64,000 nucleotides of DNA from Novosphingobium sp. B1 (GTDB lineage: Bacteria > Pseudomonadota > Alphaproteobacteria > Sphingomonadales > Sphingomonadaceae), in contig NZ_FWXL01000012.1 of assembly GCF_900176395.1 (NCBI RefSeq), positions 1-64,000 of the forward strand. The letters run 5' to 3'. The first letter of the stretch is position 1. Every line of letters starts with the position of its first letter. The position numbers and the translations under genes are program-made. This document shows, in pieces, positions 1 to 7,679 of the stretch. Below the pieces are notes generated by a model that had not been told where the DNA came from, did no database searches, and worked only from the letters and a program-made list of their open reading frames with translations.

Positions 1-95
1 CACCAGCTTGACCCAAAACCCGCTCTGCGGGACATACCATCACCCGGGTCAATTCTCGATGGAAATACCGGGTCAATTCTCAGCGGAAATCTACA
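1..95 (-). mobile_element. Terminal end of an IS21-family-like insertion sequence (partial)
   Basis: Reading the minus strand from 95 downward, the sequence starts with TGT and then has two tandem copies of ATTTCC-N3-GAGAATTGACCCGG with a 24-bp period. IS21-family elements begin with TGT, end with ACA and carry multiple near-terminal repeats of this type bound by IstA. The junction sits inside the 3' part of a DUF983 gene. The transposase genes would lie to the left of the window, so the element cannot be confirmed here. Confidence 0.55.
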
Positions 96-512
96 GCCAG
101 CCTCAACCTTCCCAGCATGCCCCGCAAAGCCGTGCATGCCCAGCCACCATTGCAGCGCGATCACCCCGCCCTTGGCAGGTTGGAGCAGGCCGACGAGCAG
201 CACCAGCGCCATTACCGCCACGATCAGCATCATAGCCCAGCCGGGCAGGCCGGTGTGGAGGCCGAGTTCGATGATCACCGGGGCCATGATGTGCCCGGTC
301 AGCAGGATCGCAATGTAGGGCGGGAAGTCGTCTGCGGCGTGGAGCGTCCAGTTCTGGCCGCACATGCGGCAGCGCTCCACCGGTTTGAGGAAGCGCGCGA
401 ACAGATGCGTGCCGCCGCAGCGCGGACACTTGCCGCAGACCCCGCGCCACACTGCTCTACCCAGTCCTTGCGGGAGCGTGGAGCGGTCTAGCGGGGGCGC
501 GGCGTTGGGCAT
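1..512 (-). CDS. DUF983 family protein, C-terminus run into an IS end
   Basis: Small membrane protein of the DUF983 family; function unknown. Read from the ATG at 512-510, the N-terminal part carries two CxxC pairs (CGKCPRC and CRMCG) that probably form a zinc ribbon. After these come 'DDFPPYIAILL' and two hydrophobic segments, the second ending in 'LQPAKGG' and 'WWLGMHGFAG', the usual C-terminal signature of one DUF983 subgroup. The native protein should stop shortly after that. Instead the frame runs without a stop through an IS21-like terminal repeat at about 95-44 and off the window edge, so the last native residues are lost or replaced. It lies 6 bp downstream of der on the same strand and may be co-transcribed with it. 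Family assignment is fairly sure; the exact 3' end is unknown. Confidence 0.7.
   Translation of the reverse strand, partial: MPNAAPPLDRSTLPQGLGRAVWRGVCGKCPRCGGTHLFARFLKPVERCRMCGQNWTLHAADDFPPYIAILLTGHIMAPVIIELGLHTGLPGWAMMLIVAVMALVLLVGLLQPAKGGVIALQWWLGMHGFAGHAGKVEAGCRFPLRIDPVFPSRIDPGDGMSRRAGFGSSW
44..90. repeat. Two tandem 23-bp repeats, IS end type
   Basis: Copy A (44-66) and copy B (68-90) both read CCGGGTCAATTCTC-N3-GGAAAT on the plus strand and differ only in the three central bases (GAT against AGC). The spacing is 24 bp. They look like transposase-binding repeats at an IS21-type terminus. Confidence 0.75.
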
Positions 513-518
513 GTGCGC

Positions 519-1901
519 CTACTTTGCGAAGGGGTTCTTGGGGCTGCGCAGGGTCAGGCGGATCGGCACGGCATCGAAGCCAAGTTCGCGACGGATGCCG
601 TTGATCAGGTAACGGCGGTAGCTTTCGGGCAACTGATCGAGCCGGGTGCCGAAAAGGACGAAGCCGGGTGGCCGCGTCTTGGCCTGGGTGATGTAGCGCA
701 GCTTGATGCGGCGCCCACCGGGTGCCGGCGGCGGATTGGCAGCAAGCGCATCGTCGAACCACCGATTGAGACCGGACGTGGGCACGCGCTTCGACCAGGC
801 GGCGCGGATCTCGAAAGCGGCCTTGAGCAGTTCGTCCAGGCCCTTGCCGGTGCGGCCCGAGATGGCGAGCAGTGGCACGCCACGCACTTGTGCCAGACCT
901 TCGTCAAGCGCCTTGCGGATGCCCTGGAACAGGCCCGAAGGATCCTCTGCCACGTCCCACTTGTTGATCGCGATCATCAAGGCGCGGCCCTCTTCGAGCA
1001 CCATCGAGGCGATCTTGAGGTCCTGATGCTCGAGCCCGCGCGTGGCATCGAGCGTGAGCACGACAACCTCGGCGAAATCGATGGCGTGCCGCGCATCGGC
1101 GACCGACATCTTCTCGAGCTTCTCGGTCACGTTGGACTTCTTGCGCATCCCCGCCGTATCGATCAGGCGGACAGGGCGATATCCCTCGCGCTCGGGATCG
1201 AACCACTGCCAGTCGATGGCGATGGAATCGCGGGTGATGCCTGCTTCCGGCCCGGTGAGCAGGCGGTTTTCGCCAAGCAGCTTGTTGATCAGCGTGGACT
1301 TGCCCGCATTGGGGCGGCCGACGATGGCGAGCTTGAGGACGGATTCAGGATCGAACTCCTCCTCGTCACCCTCTGCTTCGGCGTCGTCGTCTTCCTCGAC
1401 CTGCTTGGGTTCAAGGTGCGGACGCAGAGCTTCGAACAGGTCGGCAAGGCCCTGTCCGTGTTCGGCGGAGAAGGCGACCGGTTCGCCAAAGCCCAAGACA
1501 AAGGCATCATAGATGCCGGGATCACCCTGCCGGCCCTCGGCCTTGTTGGCCATGAGCACAATCGGCACGCGGCTGGACCGCAAGTAGCGGGCGATTTCCT
1601 CGTCAAGCGGGGTGACGCCGGCGCGCGCATCGATCACAAACAAGGCAACGTCAGCGCCGACCAGCGAAGCTTCGGTCTGCTGGCGCATGCGGCCGGGCAG
1701 CGTGTCGGGATCGAGATCTTCCCAACCTGCCGTGTCGACGATGGTGAAATCCAGCCCGAGCAGCGTGGCATCGCCAAAGCGGCGATCGCGCGTGACGCCG
1801 GGCTGATCGTCCACCAGTGCCAGTTTCTTGCCGACAAGGCGGTTGAACAGCGTCGACTTGCCGACGTTCGGGCGTCCGATAATGATGACCTGGGGGCGCA
1901 T
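519..1901 (-). CDS. der: Ribosome biogenesis GTPase Der (EngA)
   Basis: Essential tandem-GTPase needed for 50S subunit assembly in the cytoplasm. The 460-aa protein has two Era-type G domains. The first has P-loop GRPNVGKS at 9-16, DTAGW at 56-60 and the G4 motif NKAE at 119-122. An acidic linker (about 168-183) leads to the second, with P-loop GRPNAGKS at 195-202, DTAG at 248-251 and NKWD at 313-316. A C-terminal KH-like domain (about 365-460) ends in SPKNPFAK. Length and order match the family exactly, and the start is at the first residues of the first G domain. It is divergent from the CHAP gene across a 124-bp gap, and a DUF983 gene follows on the same strand. Confidence 0.97.
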   Translation of the reverse strand: MRPQVIIIGRPNVGKSTLFNRLVGKKLALVDDQPGVTRDRRFGDATLLGLDFTIVDTAGWEDLDPDTLPGRMRQQTEASLVGADVALFVIDARAGVTPLDEEIARYLRSSRVPIVLMANKAEGRQGDPGIYDAFVLGFGEPVAFSAEHGQGLADLFEALRPHLEPKQVEEDDDAEAEGDEEEFDPESVLKLAIVGRPNAGKSTLINKLLGENRLLTGPEAGITRDSIAIDWQWFDPEREGYRPVRLIDTAGMRKKSNVTEKLEKMSVADARHAIDFAEVVVLTLDATRGLEHQDLKIASMVLEEGRALMIAINKWDVAEDPSGLFQGIRKALDEGLAQVRGVPLLAISGRTGKGLDELLKAAFEIRAAWSKRVPTSGLNRWFDDALAANPPPAPGGRRIKLRYITQAKTRPPGFVLFGTRLDQLPESYRRYLINGIRRELGFDAVPIRLTLRSPKNPFAK

Positions 1902-2007
1902 GGGCCTGCCGTGGCTGTTTAAGCGCGTGAACGCAAGAGCGCGTTTAAGTCAGGGCGATTGATTATCCCGCCGTTAACCATGGGTATAAGGCCCGCCCTA
2001 ACCCAAG

Positions 2008-2023
2008 CGGCAGATAACTGCCG
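2008..2023 (+). other. Stem-loop covering the ribosome binding region of the CHAP gene
   Basis: CGGCAG-ATAA-CTGCCG is a perfect 6-bp stem with a 4-nt loop that ends 2 bases before the ATG at 2026. There is no recognisable Shine-Dalgarno sequence. A TATAAG hexamer at 1985-1990 could be a -10 element, putting the transcript start near 1997 and the hairpin in a very short leader. Confidence 0.4.
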
Positions 2024-2025
2024 GA

Positions 2026-2820
2026 ATGAGGGAACAGATTTGCCGGTTCGGACTGCTCTGCGCAATCGCCACGCTTGGAACAAGCGTGAATGCCGCAGAA
2101 TTCCGCGATTCTTCGCGCCTCGGGGCTTCGGCCTTCGATCAGGATGAAGCCCTGCCCTACCTGCAATGCGTGCCCTATGCACGTTCGGTCAGCGGCATCC
2201 AGATCTATGGCGATGCGTTAACGTGGTGGGAGCAGGCCGAGGGCCGCTATGCCCGTGGCCATCAGCCCAAGGTTGGCGCGGTCATGAGCTTTGCGCCCTA
2301 TGGCCGGATGGAACTCGGCCATGTCGCCGCTGTCAGCCGCGTGGTTGATTCGCGCACGGTGCTTCTGCGCCACGCCAACTGGTCACCGATCGGGGGACAC
2401 CGCGGCCAGATCGAGAACGACGTGCGCGGGGTTGACGTATCGCCCGCCAACGATTGGAGCCAGGTGCGCGTATGGTATGCGCCGATCGGTGACCTCGGCA
2501 CGACGGCCTGGCCGGTCAACGGCTTCATCTATCCCGACAAGCCGGGCAAGCAGAAGGGCTATATGCTGCTGGCCTCGAGCAAGCCGGCGCCGGTGGCAAA
2601 GGCAGCCGAAGCGCCGCGACAGTCCATCGGCGCAGACTTCCTCAAGGGCGTGCGGCCCGAAGTGGACGTGAAGGCGAGCCCGGTGCGGCGACAGCTGGCG
2701 ATGAGCTATGGCGTGCCGAAGAGTGCCGGTGCCAAGCCCGTCGTGAGCCGACCGGCGCGTCTTGCGCCTTCGCTTAGCGATGATCCGATCGGCCGGATCA
2801 TCGCCGCGAAGACGCGCTGA
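2026..2820 (+). CDS. Secreted CHAP-domain peptidoglycan amidase/peptidase
   Basis: Probable peptidoglycan-cleaving or -remodelling protein acting in the periplasm or outside. The 264-aa product has a signal peptide (about 1-24, ending SVNAA) followed by a CHAP domain. The expected catalytic Cys is at C48 in 'LQCVPYAR', the His at H99 in 'ELGHVAAV' and a third polar residue at N118 in 'HANWS'. The basic, Ala/Pro-rich C-terminal third (from about 190) shows no known domain and may be a wall- or membrane-associated tail. Single-gene unit, divergent from der and convergent with mmsB 3 bp away. Related sphingomonad CHAP proteins are usually annotated only by domain, so the substrate bond is not known. 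Confidence 0.85.
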   Translation: MREQICRFGLLCAIATLGTSVNAAEFRDSSRLGASAFDQDEALPYLQCVPYARSVSGIQIYGDALTWWEQAEGRYARGHQPKVGAVMSFAPYGRMELGHVAAVSRVVDSRTVLLRHANWSPIGGHRGQIENDVRGVDVSPANDWSQVRVWYAPIGDLGTTAWPVNGFIYPDKPGKQKGYMLLASSKPAPVAKAAEAPRQSIGADFLKGVRPEVDVKASPVRRQLAMSYGVPKSAGAKPVVSRPARLAPSLSDDPIGRIIAAKTR

Positions 2821-2823
2821 TCG

Positions 2824-3693
2824 TCAAAGCGATCTGATGATTGCCGAAAAATCGAGGCCTGCGTTTCCGGCCTCGGCGAAAGCTGCATAGAGTTCTTCAG
2901 CGCGCTGGCCCATCGGCACGTCGGCGCCCGCATCCTTGGCAGCAGCCATGGCCAGCTTGAGGTCCTTGAGCATAAGCGCGGTGGCAAAGCCGCCCTGGTA
3001 GCCGTTGTCGGCCGGGCTTTGCGGGCCAACCCCGGGGACCGGGCAGTACGAGGTCATCGACCAGCACTGGCCCGAGGCCTTGGACGAGATATCATAGAAC
3101 GTCTGCAGGTCGAGCCCGAGCTTCTCGGCCATGGCGAAGGTCTCGCAGGTGGCGACCATTGAGGCGCCCAGAAGCATGTTGTTGCAGATCTTGGCGGCCT
3201 GCCCTGCCCCGCTGCCTCCGGCATGGATCACCGCCTTGCCCATGGCGGCAAGGATCGGCTCGGCGCGGGCAAAGGATTCTGCGGTGCCGCCAACCATGAA
3301 GGTCAATGTGCCGCCGTTGGCCGCCGCGATGCCGCCCGAAACCGGGGCATCGACCATCTCGTAACCGGCGGCGTTTGCGACAGCGGCAACCTCGCGCGCG
3401 GTGGCAACGTCGATGGTCGAACAATCGAGCAGCAGGGCCGAGGCGGGTGCCTGTCCGATCACGTCAGCGCTGTAGACCGCATTCACGATGGCGCCGTTCG
3501 GCAGCATCGAGACGACGGCATCGGCGCCCTGCACCGCTTCCTTGACGGATGTGTAAGTGGTGCAGCCGTTGTCCTTCGCGCGTTCGAGCGCCGCTTCGGC
3601 AAGGTCGAAAGCGTGGACGTCGTGCCCGGCCTTGACGAGGTTCGCGGCCATGCCGCCGCCCATGTTGCCAAGGCCGATGAATGCGATCTTCAT
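2824..3693 (-). CDS. mmsB: 3-hydroxyisobutyrate dehydrogenase
   Basis: NAD-dependent oxidation of 3-hydroxyisobutyrate to methylmalonate semialdehyde in valine catabolism; cytosolic. The 289-aa protein starts with a Rossmann motif (GLGNMG, 7-12). It has the beta-hydroxyacid dehydrogenase substrate loop DAPVSGG (115-121) and the catalytic lysine K168 in 'GQAAKICNN', followed by the all-helical C-terminal domain. It sits last in a same-strand run of four valine-pathway genes, 4 bp behind the enoyl-CoA hydratase, which supports the specific assignment over other beta-hydroxyacid dehydrogenases. Confidence 0.93.
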   Translation of the reverse strand: MKIAFIGLGNMGGGMAANLVKAGHDVHAFDLAEAALERAKDNGCTTYTSVKEAVQGADAVVSMLPNGAIVNAVYSADVIGQAPASALLLDCSTIDVATAREVAAVANAAGYEMVDAPVSGGIAAANGGTLTFMVGGTAESFARAEPILAAMGKAVIHAGGSGAGQAAKICNNMLLGASMVATCETFAMAEKLGLDLQTFYDISSKASGQCWSMTSYCPVPGVGPQSPADNGYQGGFATALMLKDLKLAMAAAKDAGADVPMGQRAEELYAAFAEAGNAGLDFSAIIRSL

Positions 3694-3697
3694 GGCC

Positions 3698-4480
3698 TTA
3701 ACGCCCCTTCCACACGCCGGGGCGTTTTTCGATGAAGGCCTTCATGCCCTCGGCCTTGTCCTCGCTGGCGGTGAGGATCTGGAAGACGCGGCGTTCGAAC
3801 AGCAGGCCCTGGTCGAGCGTGGTCTCGAACGCGGCGTTGACCATTTCCTTGTTGGCGACGGCGGCCATCGGCGGCATCGCGGCAATGGTCTCGGCAGTCT
3901 TGAGCGCGTCGGCAAGCAGATCAGCCAGCGGCACGACGCGGGTGACCAGCCCTGAGCGTTCAGCCTCGGCGGCGTCCATCATGCGGCCGGTGAGACACAT
4001 GTCCATGGCCTTGGCCTTGCCGACGGCGCGGGTCAGGCGCTGCGAGCCGCCCATGCCGGGCGCCACGCCAAGCTTGATCTCGGGCTGGCCGAACCTGGCG
4101 TTTTCCGAAGCGATGATGAAATCGGCCATCATGGCAAGTTCGCAACCGCCGCCCAGCGCGAAGCCGTTGACTGCCGCGATCCATGGCTTGCGCGTGGTCT
4201 TGACGAGGTGGCTGGTCCACTTCGAGAAGAAGTCCTCGTTATAGAAGTCGGCTGCCGGCTTGTCCGACATTTCCTTGATATCGGCGCCGGCCGCGAAAGC
4301 CTTCTCGCCCGAACCTGTCAGAACCGCGCAACGCTGTGCAGGATCAACCTCAAAGGCGGCGAAGGCTTCGATCAGTTCGGCCAGAACCTGCGAATTGAGC
4401 GCGTTCAGCGCCTGCGGGCGGTTCAGCGTTATGAGGGTGACGGCACCCTTCTGTTCGACGAGGATGGTTTCGTAGGTCAT
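3698..4480 (-). CDS. Enoyl-CoA hydratase (methacrylyl-CoA hydration step)
   Basis: Crotonase-fold hydratase, here probably converting methacrylyl-CoA to 3-hydroxyisobutyryl-CoA. Both catalytic glutamates of classical enoyl-CoA hydratases are present, in 'GGGCELAMM' and 'FGQPEIKLG', with the oxyanion-hole segment 'AAGADIKEM'. I place the start at the ATG at 4480-4478 because it overlaps the stop of the upstream gene as ATGA and has a GGAAA Shine-Dalgarno. An in-frame ATG four codons upstream (4492) is possible. Translational coupling to the hydrolase and linkage to mmsB and the dehydrogenase argue for valine breakdown, although broad fatty-acid use is also possible. Confidence 0.9.
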   Translation of the reverse strand: MTYETILVEQKGAVTLITLNRPQALNALNSQVLAELIEAFAAFEVDPAQRCAVLTGSGEKAFAAGADIKEMSDKPAADFYNEDFFSKWTSHLVKTTRKPWIAAVNGFALGGGCELAMMADFIIASENARFGQPEIKLGVAPGMGGSQRLTRAVGKAKAMDMCLTGRMMDAAEAERSGLVTRVVPLADLLADALKTAETIAAMPPMAAVANKEMVNAAFETTLDQGLLFERRVFQILTASEDKAEGMKAFIEKRPGVWKGR

Positions 4481-5547
4481 AGCGGTTTCCATTCGTCAGC
4501 AGCGCCGAGCGGCGCGAATATCTGGTCGAGCAGGTCGTCGGTGACGCCCTCTGCCGTGGCGGGCGACCACTTCGGCGCGTGGTCCTTGTCGACGATCACG
4601 GCGCGCACGCCTTCGGCAAAATCCGGCAGGACCAGGACGCGGGCGCCGATGCGGTATTCCATTGCCATGTTGGCGGCGAAGTCCGACAGCGTCAGGCTGG
4701 TGGCGAGCTGGCGCAAGGCAACCTTGCAGGTCTGCGGGCTCTTGGTGTGGAGCGTCTTCAGCGTTTCGGCGGCGAATTCCGAACCATCGGCTTCAAGCGC
4801 GGCGAGGATGTCCTCGTAGCGGTCAGAGGCGAACAGGCGCGCGATCGCATTGCCATTAGCAGCGATCTTCGGTTCGGGCGGAACGGCGGACAGCTCGCGC
4901 AGGATTGCCGAGATATTTTCCGGATCCGCCGCGATGCGGGCCTTTGCCTGCGCCAGATTGGCCGAGGGCAGGTAATGCGTGGCAAGGCCTGCCCAGAGGC
5001 ATTCCGCACCATCGAGCCGTGCCCCGGTGAGCGCGAGGTACTGGCCAAGGCGGCCCTTGAGCCGCGAGAGGAACCAGCCGCCGCCAACGTCAGGGAACAG
5101 GCCGATGCCGGTTTCGGGCATGGCCAGCTTGGTGTTCTCGGTGGCCACGCGGAACGTCGCAGGTCCGGCGATGCCAACGCCCCCACCCATGGTGATGCCA
5201 TCCATGAACGCGACCACCGGCTTGCCATAGGTCATGAGCAGATGGTTGAGCTGGTATTCGTCATGAAAGAACTTGCGGCCCGATGCACCGCCATCGTTCA
5301 GCGCCGAATTGCGCAGGAAGGCGATATCGCCACCTGCACAGAAGCCGCGTGAAAGCTTGGGATCGTCATCTGCGGGAAGCTGATGGTCGATCATGACGAC
5401 AGCAACGCCGTCATCACCGCGCCATTCGAGCAGTGACACGGTCATGGCGTGGACCATGTCGAGCGTCAGCGCATGGATCGCGCGCGGGCGATTGAGCGAA
5501 AGGATGCCAGCCGCGCCATCCCGGGTCGAGATTACTTCGTCGGTCAC
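4477..5547 (-). CDS. 3-hydroxyisobutyryl-CoA hydrolase (crotonase family)
   Basis: Thioesterase that frees 3-hydroxyisobutyrate from its CoA ester in valine degradation. The 356-aa protein is longer than simple hydratases, as expected for HIBCH proteins. It carries the crotonase segments '[11 protein letters not shown]' and '[12 protein letters not shown]' and the hydrolase-type motif '[15 protein letters not shown]', whose Glu and Asp are the family's catalytic pair. The C-terminal extension contains the alternating helical region typical of HIBCH. It overlaps its neighbours by 4 bases on both sides (ATGA), so the block is clearly one transcript. Confidence 0.9.
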   Translation of the reverse strand: MTDEVISTRDGAAGILSLNRPRAIHALTLDMVHAMTVSLLEWRGDDGVAVVMIDHQLPADDDPKLSRGFCAGGDIAFLRNSALNDGGASGRKFFHDEYQLNHLLMTYGKPVVAFMDGITMGGGVGIAGPATFRVATENTKLAMPETGIGLFPDVGGGWFLSRLKGRLGQYLALTGARLDGAECLWAGLATHYLPSANLAQAKARIAADPENISAILRELSAVPPEPKIAANGNAIARLFASDRYEDILAALEADGSEFAAETLKTLHTKSPQTCKVALRQLATSLTLSDFAANMAMEYRIGARVLVLPDFAEGVRAVIVDKDHAPKWSPATAEGVTDDLLDQIFAPLGAADEWKPL

Positions 5548-6686
5548 TTCAGAAGGTCCCTTCCGACGATCATGCGCATGACTTCATTGGTCCCTTCGAG
5601 AATGCGATGGACGCGCAGGTCGCGCCAGAAGCGCTCGATCGGGTAATCGCGCAAGTAGCCGTAGCCGCCAAACATCTGCAGCGCGCGATCGACGATCGAA
5701 GAGCCGTTGTCGGTCGCCAGCTTCTTAGCCATGGCCGAAAAACGCGTCTTGTCGGGCGCACCAGCGGTGACCTTGGCCGCAGCCATGTAGAGCAGCGCGC
5801 GAGCGGACTCGAGGTCAGTCGCCATGTCGGCCAGCACGAACTGCGTGTTCTGGAATTCCGCGATGGACTTGCCGAACTGCTTGCGATCCTTGACGTAAGT
5901 CACTGCCTCATCAAGGCAACGCTGCGCACCGCCCAGCGAGCAGGCACCGATGTTGAGACGCCCGCCATCGAGGCCTGCCATCGCGAACTTGAAGCCATCA
6001 CCTTCCGCACCGACGCGATTGGCGGCAGGCACACGAACGTTATCGAAGATCACCTGCGCGGTGGGCGAGGCATTCCAGCCAAGCTTGCGTTCAGGCGCGC
6101 CGAAGCTGACGCCTTCCATGTCCTTGTCGATGACAAGGCAGGAGATGCCGCGGGAACTGTCATCACCCGTGCGGACCATGGTCACGTAGATATCGTTGAC
6201 CCCGCCGCCCGAGATGAACTGCTTGGTGCCGTTGACGACGTAGTGATCGCCATCGAGGCGGGCGGTGGTCTTGAGCGCGGCAGCGTCAGAGCCTGAGCCG
6301 GGCTCGGTCAGGCAGTAGCTGGCGATCTTGTCCATGGTGACAAGCTGCGGAAGGTAGCGCCCCTTGAGTTCGTCCCCACCGAACGTGTCGATCATCCAAG
6401 CGGCCATGTTATGGATCGAAATGAATGCGCTGGTTGCCGGGCAGCCATAAGCCATGGCTTCCATGATCAGTGCTGCTTCCAGACGACCAAGGCCGATGCC
6501 GCCGGATTCTTCGCTGACATAGATCGCGGCGAAGCCGAGTTCGGCCGCGGCCTTGATCGTTTCGCGCGGAAAGATGTGCTCCTCGTCCCACTGCGCGGCG
6601 AATGGCGTAATCGCATCGGCGGTGAAGCGACGCGCCATGTCCTGGATGGCAATCTGGTCTTCGGTCAGCGCGAACTGGTCGGTCAT
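5544..6686 (-). CDS. Acyl-CoA dehydrogenase, probably isobutyryl-CoA dehydrogenase
   Basis: FAD-dependent dehydrogenation of isobutyryl-CoA to methacrylyl-CoA, first gene of the four-gene valine block. The 380-aa protein shows the standard layout: an N-terminal helical domain, 'CLTEPGSGSDA' in the middle beta domain, and a C-terminal helical domain with 'QMFGGYGYLRDYP'. The catalytic Glu is in 'ILEGTNEVMR'. Short-branched-chain specificity is inferred from the neighbours; the sequence alone would allow other short-chain substrates. Electrons would pass to ETF, which is not in this window. Confidence 0.92.
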   Translation of the reverse strand: MTDQFALTEDQIAIQDMARRFTADAITPFAAQWDEEHIFPRETIKAAAELGFAAIYVSEESGGIGLGRLEAALIMEAMAYGCPATSAFISIHNMAAWMIDTFGGDELKGRYLPQLVTMDKIASYCLTEPGSGSDAAALKTTARLDGDHYVVNGTKQFISGGGVNDIYVTMVRTGDDSSRGISCLVIDKDMEGVSFGAPERKLGWNASPTAQVIFDNVRVPAANRVGAEGDGFKFAMAGLDGGRLNIGACSLGGAQRCLDEAVTYVKDRKQFGKSIAEFQNTQFVLADMATDLESARALLYMAAAKVTAGAPDKTRFSAMAKKLATDNGSSIVDRALQMFGGYGYLRDYPIERFWRDLRVHRILEGTNEVMRMIVGRDLLK

Positions 6687-6771
6687 TTCTCTTTCCCGTC
6701 ACACGGATTTAACCGTGCCCTTAAACTGAAGCTGGGCGGCGGATATGGTCCGCCACCCATGCTGTCCAGTG

Positions 6772-7071
6772 CTATCCGCAGGAAATGCGGACGATCGTGT
6801 AGTTGTCATCATAGGACACGGTCAGCCGGTCGGCGCGGTAGTCCATTGTCACCGCCGAACGCGGCGGCACCCAGCGCAGGGTGCGGGCACCGGTGAGCTT
6901 GAGCAGTTGCGTGCCCACTTCGGCACTAGCCTTGCTGCCGACCATCGATTGGGCCGCATCGCCGTTGCAGGTTCCCTCGGGCATGGCGGGCAAGTCCTCC
7001 GGTGGTGGTGTCCCTTGCGAGCAGGCCGAAAGGCTGGCCAAGGCCGCAATTGCGATGATCGGCAGTTTCAT
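6772..7071 (-). CDS. I78-family peptidase inhibitor lipoprotein
   Basis: Small (99 aa) predicted lipoprotein with a signal sequence and lipobox LSAC (cleavage before C17). The mature part has the pattern of Aspergillus elastase inhibitor-type (I78) domains: 'CNGDAAQSMVGS', then 'RWVPPRSAVTMDYRADRL' and 'IVRISCG' at the C-terminus. Its role would be to protect the envelope from serine proteases. A second lipoprotein gene lies 10 bp upstream on the same strand, so the two are probably co-expressed. Confidence 0.8.
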   Translation of the reverse strand: MKLPIIAIAALASLSACSQGTPPPEDLPAMPEGTCNGDAAQSMVGSKASAEVGTQLLKLTGARTLRWVPPRSAVTMDYRADRLTVSYDDNYTIVRISCG

Positions 7072-7081
7072 CGGTTTCCCC

Positions 7082-7585
7082 TTACTTGCATCGGCTGTGA
7101 CGACGCGGGCCCTGCGGCGCGTCTTCGCCGAACTCTGTCAGCACAAGCGTCTTCCCGCCATCCTCAAGCTTGTAGCTCGCCTCGCGCTGCCATTTCATGC
7201 CCTCGCCCTCGTAATCGAAAACTGCACGGACTTCGGTAGGCGTGGCGATCTTGGCACTGCCAAGGTCAGCCATCGATTCGTAGAACTTGACCGACTTCTC
7301 ACCGACGGTGAGCGCACCCTTGTCGGCCCCGGTAGTGGGGTCGCAGTCAGCGGCGTTCATCGCCCACTTGCCCCGCATAGCCGTCGGGAAGGTAGCGTTG
7401 GCAACCGGCGCATCGACAGGTGCCGCCGCGCTGGCTCCAGGGGCGACAGGCGGTGCCATCGCTTCGCTTTCACTGACCATCGGCGCCAGGCTCGGCGTCG
7501 CTGCATCGCTTGGGTCGGACGACGGCTTCGAACACGCGGCCAGCGCCAGCGGTGCAGCGATCAGGGGAAGGACAAGATACTTCAT
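7082..7585 (-). CDS. Hypothetical lipoprotein
   Basis: The 167-aa product has a signal peptide with lipobox LAAC (Cys18). A Ser/Ala/Pro-rich linker (about 20-65) leads to a compact domain starting 'MRGKWAMNAADCDP' with 'KGALTVGEKSVKFYES'. I do not recognise a named family. Such 'G.W...ADC' starts are common in small periplasmic domains of sphingomonads, but no function can be given. It lies directly upstream of the I78 inhibitor gene, and the two lipoproteins separate the valine genes from mmsA. Confidence 0.75.
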   Translation of the reverse strand: MKYLVLPLIAAPLALAACSKPSSDPSDAATPSLAPMVSESEAMAPPVAPGASAAAPVDAPVANATFPTAMRGKWAMNAADCDPTTGADKGALTVGEKSVKFYESMADLGSAKIATPTEVRAVFDYEGEGMKWQREASYKLEDGGKTLVLTEFGEDAPQGPRRHSRCK

Positions 7586-7679
7586 CTAGGTTGCTCCGGC
7601 GTGATTGCAGATGGCAAAACCAACGCACACCGGAGCATTCCTATCCATGAACAGCCTTTAACCCGGCCCAGCCCCACCA

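Noticed and set aside
513..1922. A 469-codon plus-strand open frame across der
   Set aside because: It is the antisense of der, where GC-rich codon use keeps the complementary frame open. It has no recognisable motif.
1919..1964. Standard -35/-10 promoter for the CHAP gene using TTGATT and TATAAG
   Set aside because: The spacer would be 20 bp, too long for a normal sigma-70 promoter; only the TATAAG is noted.
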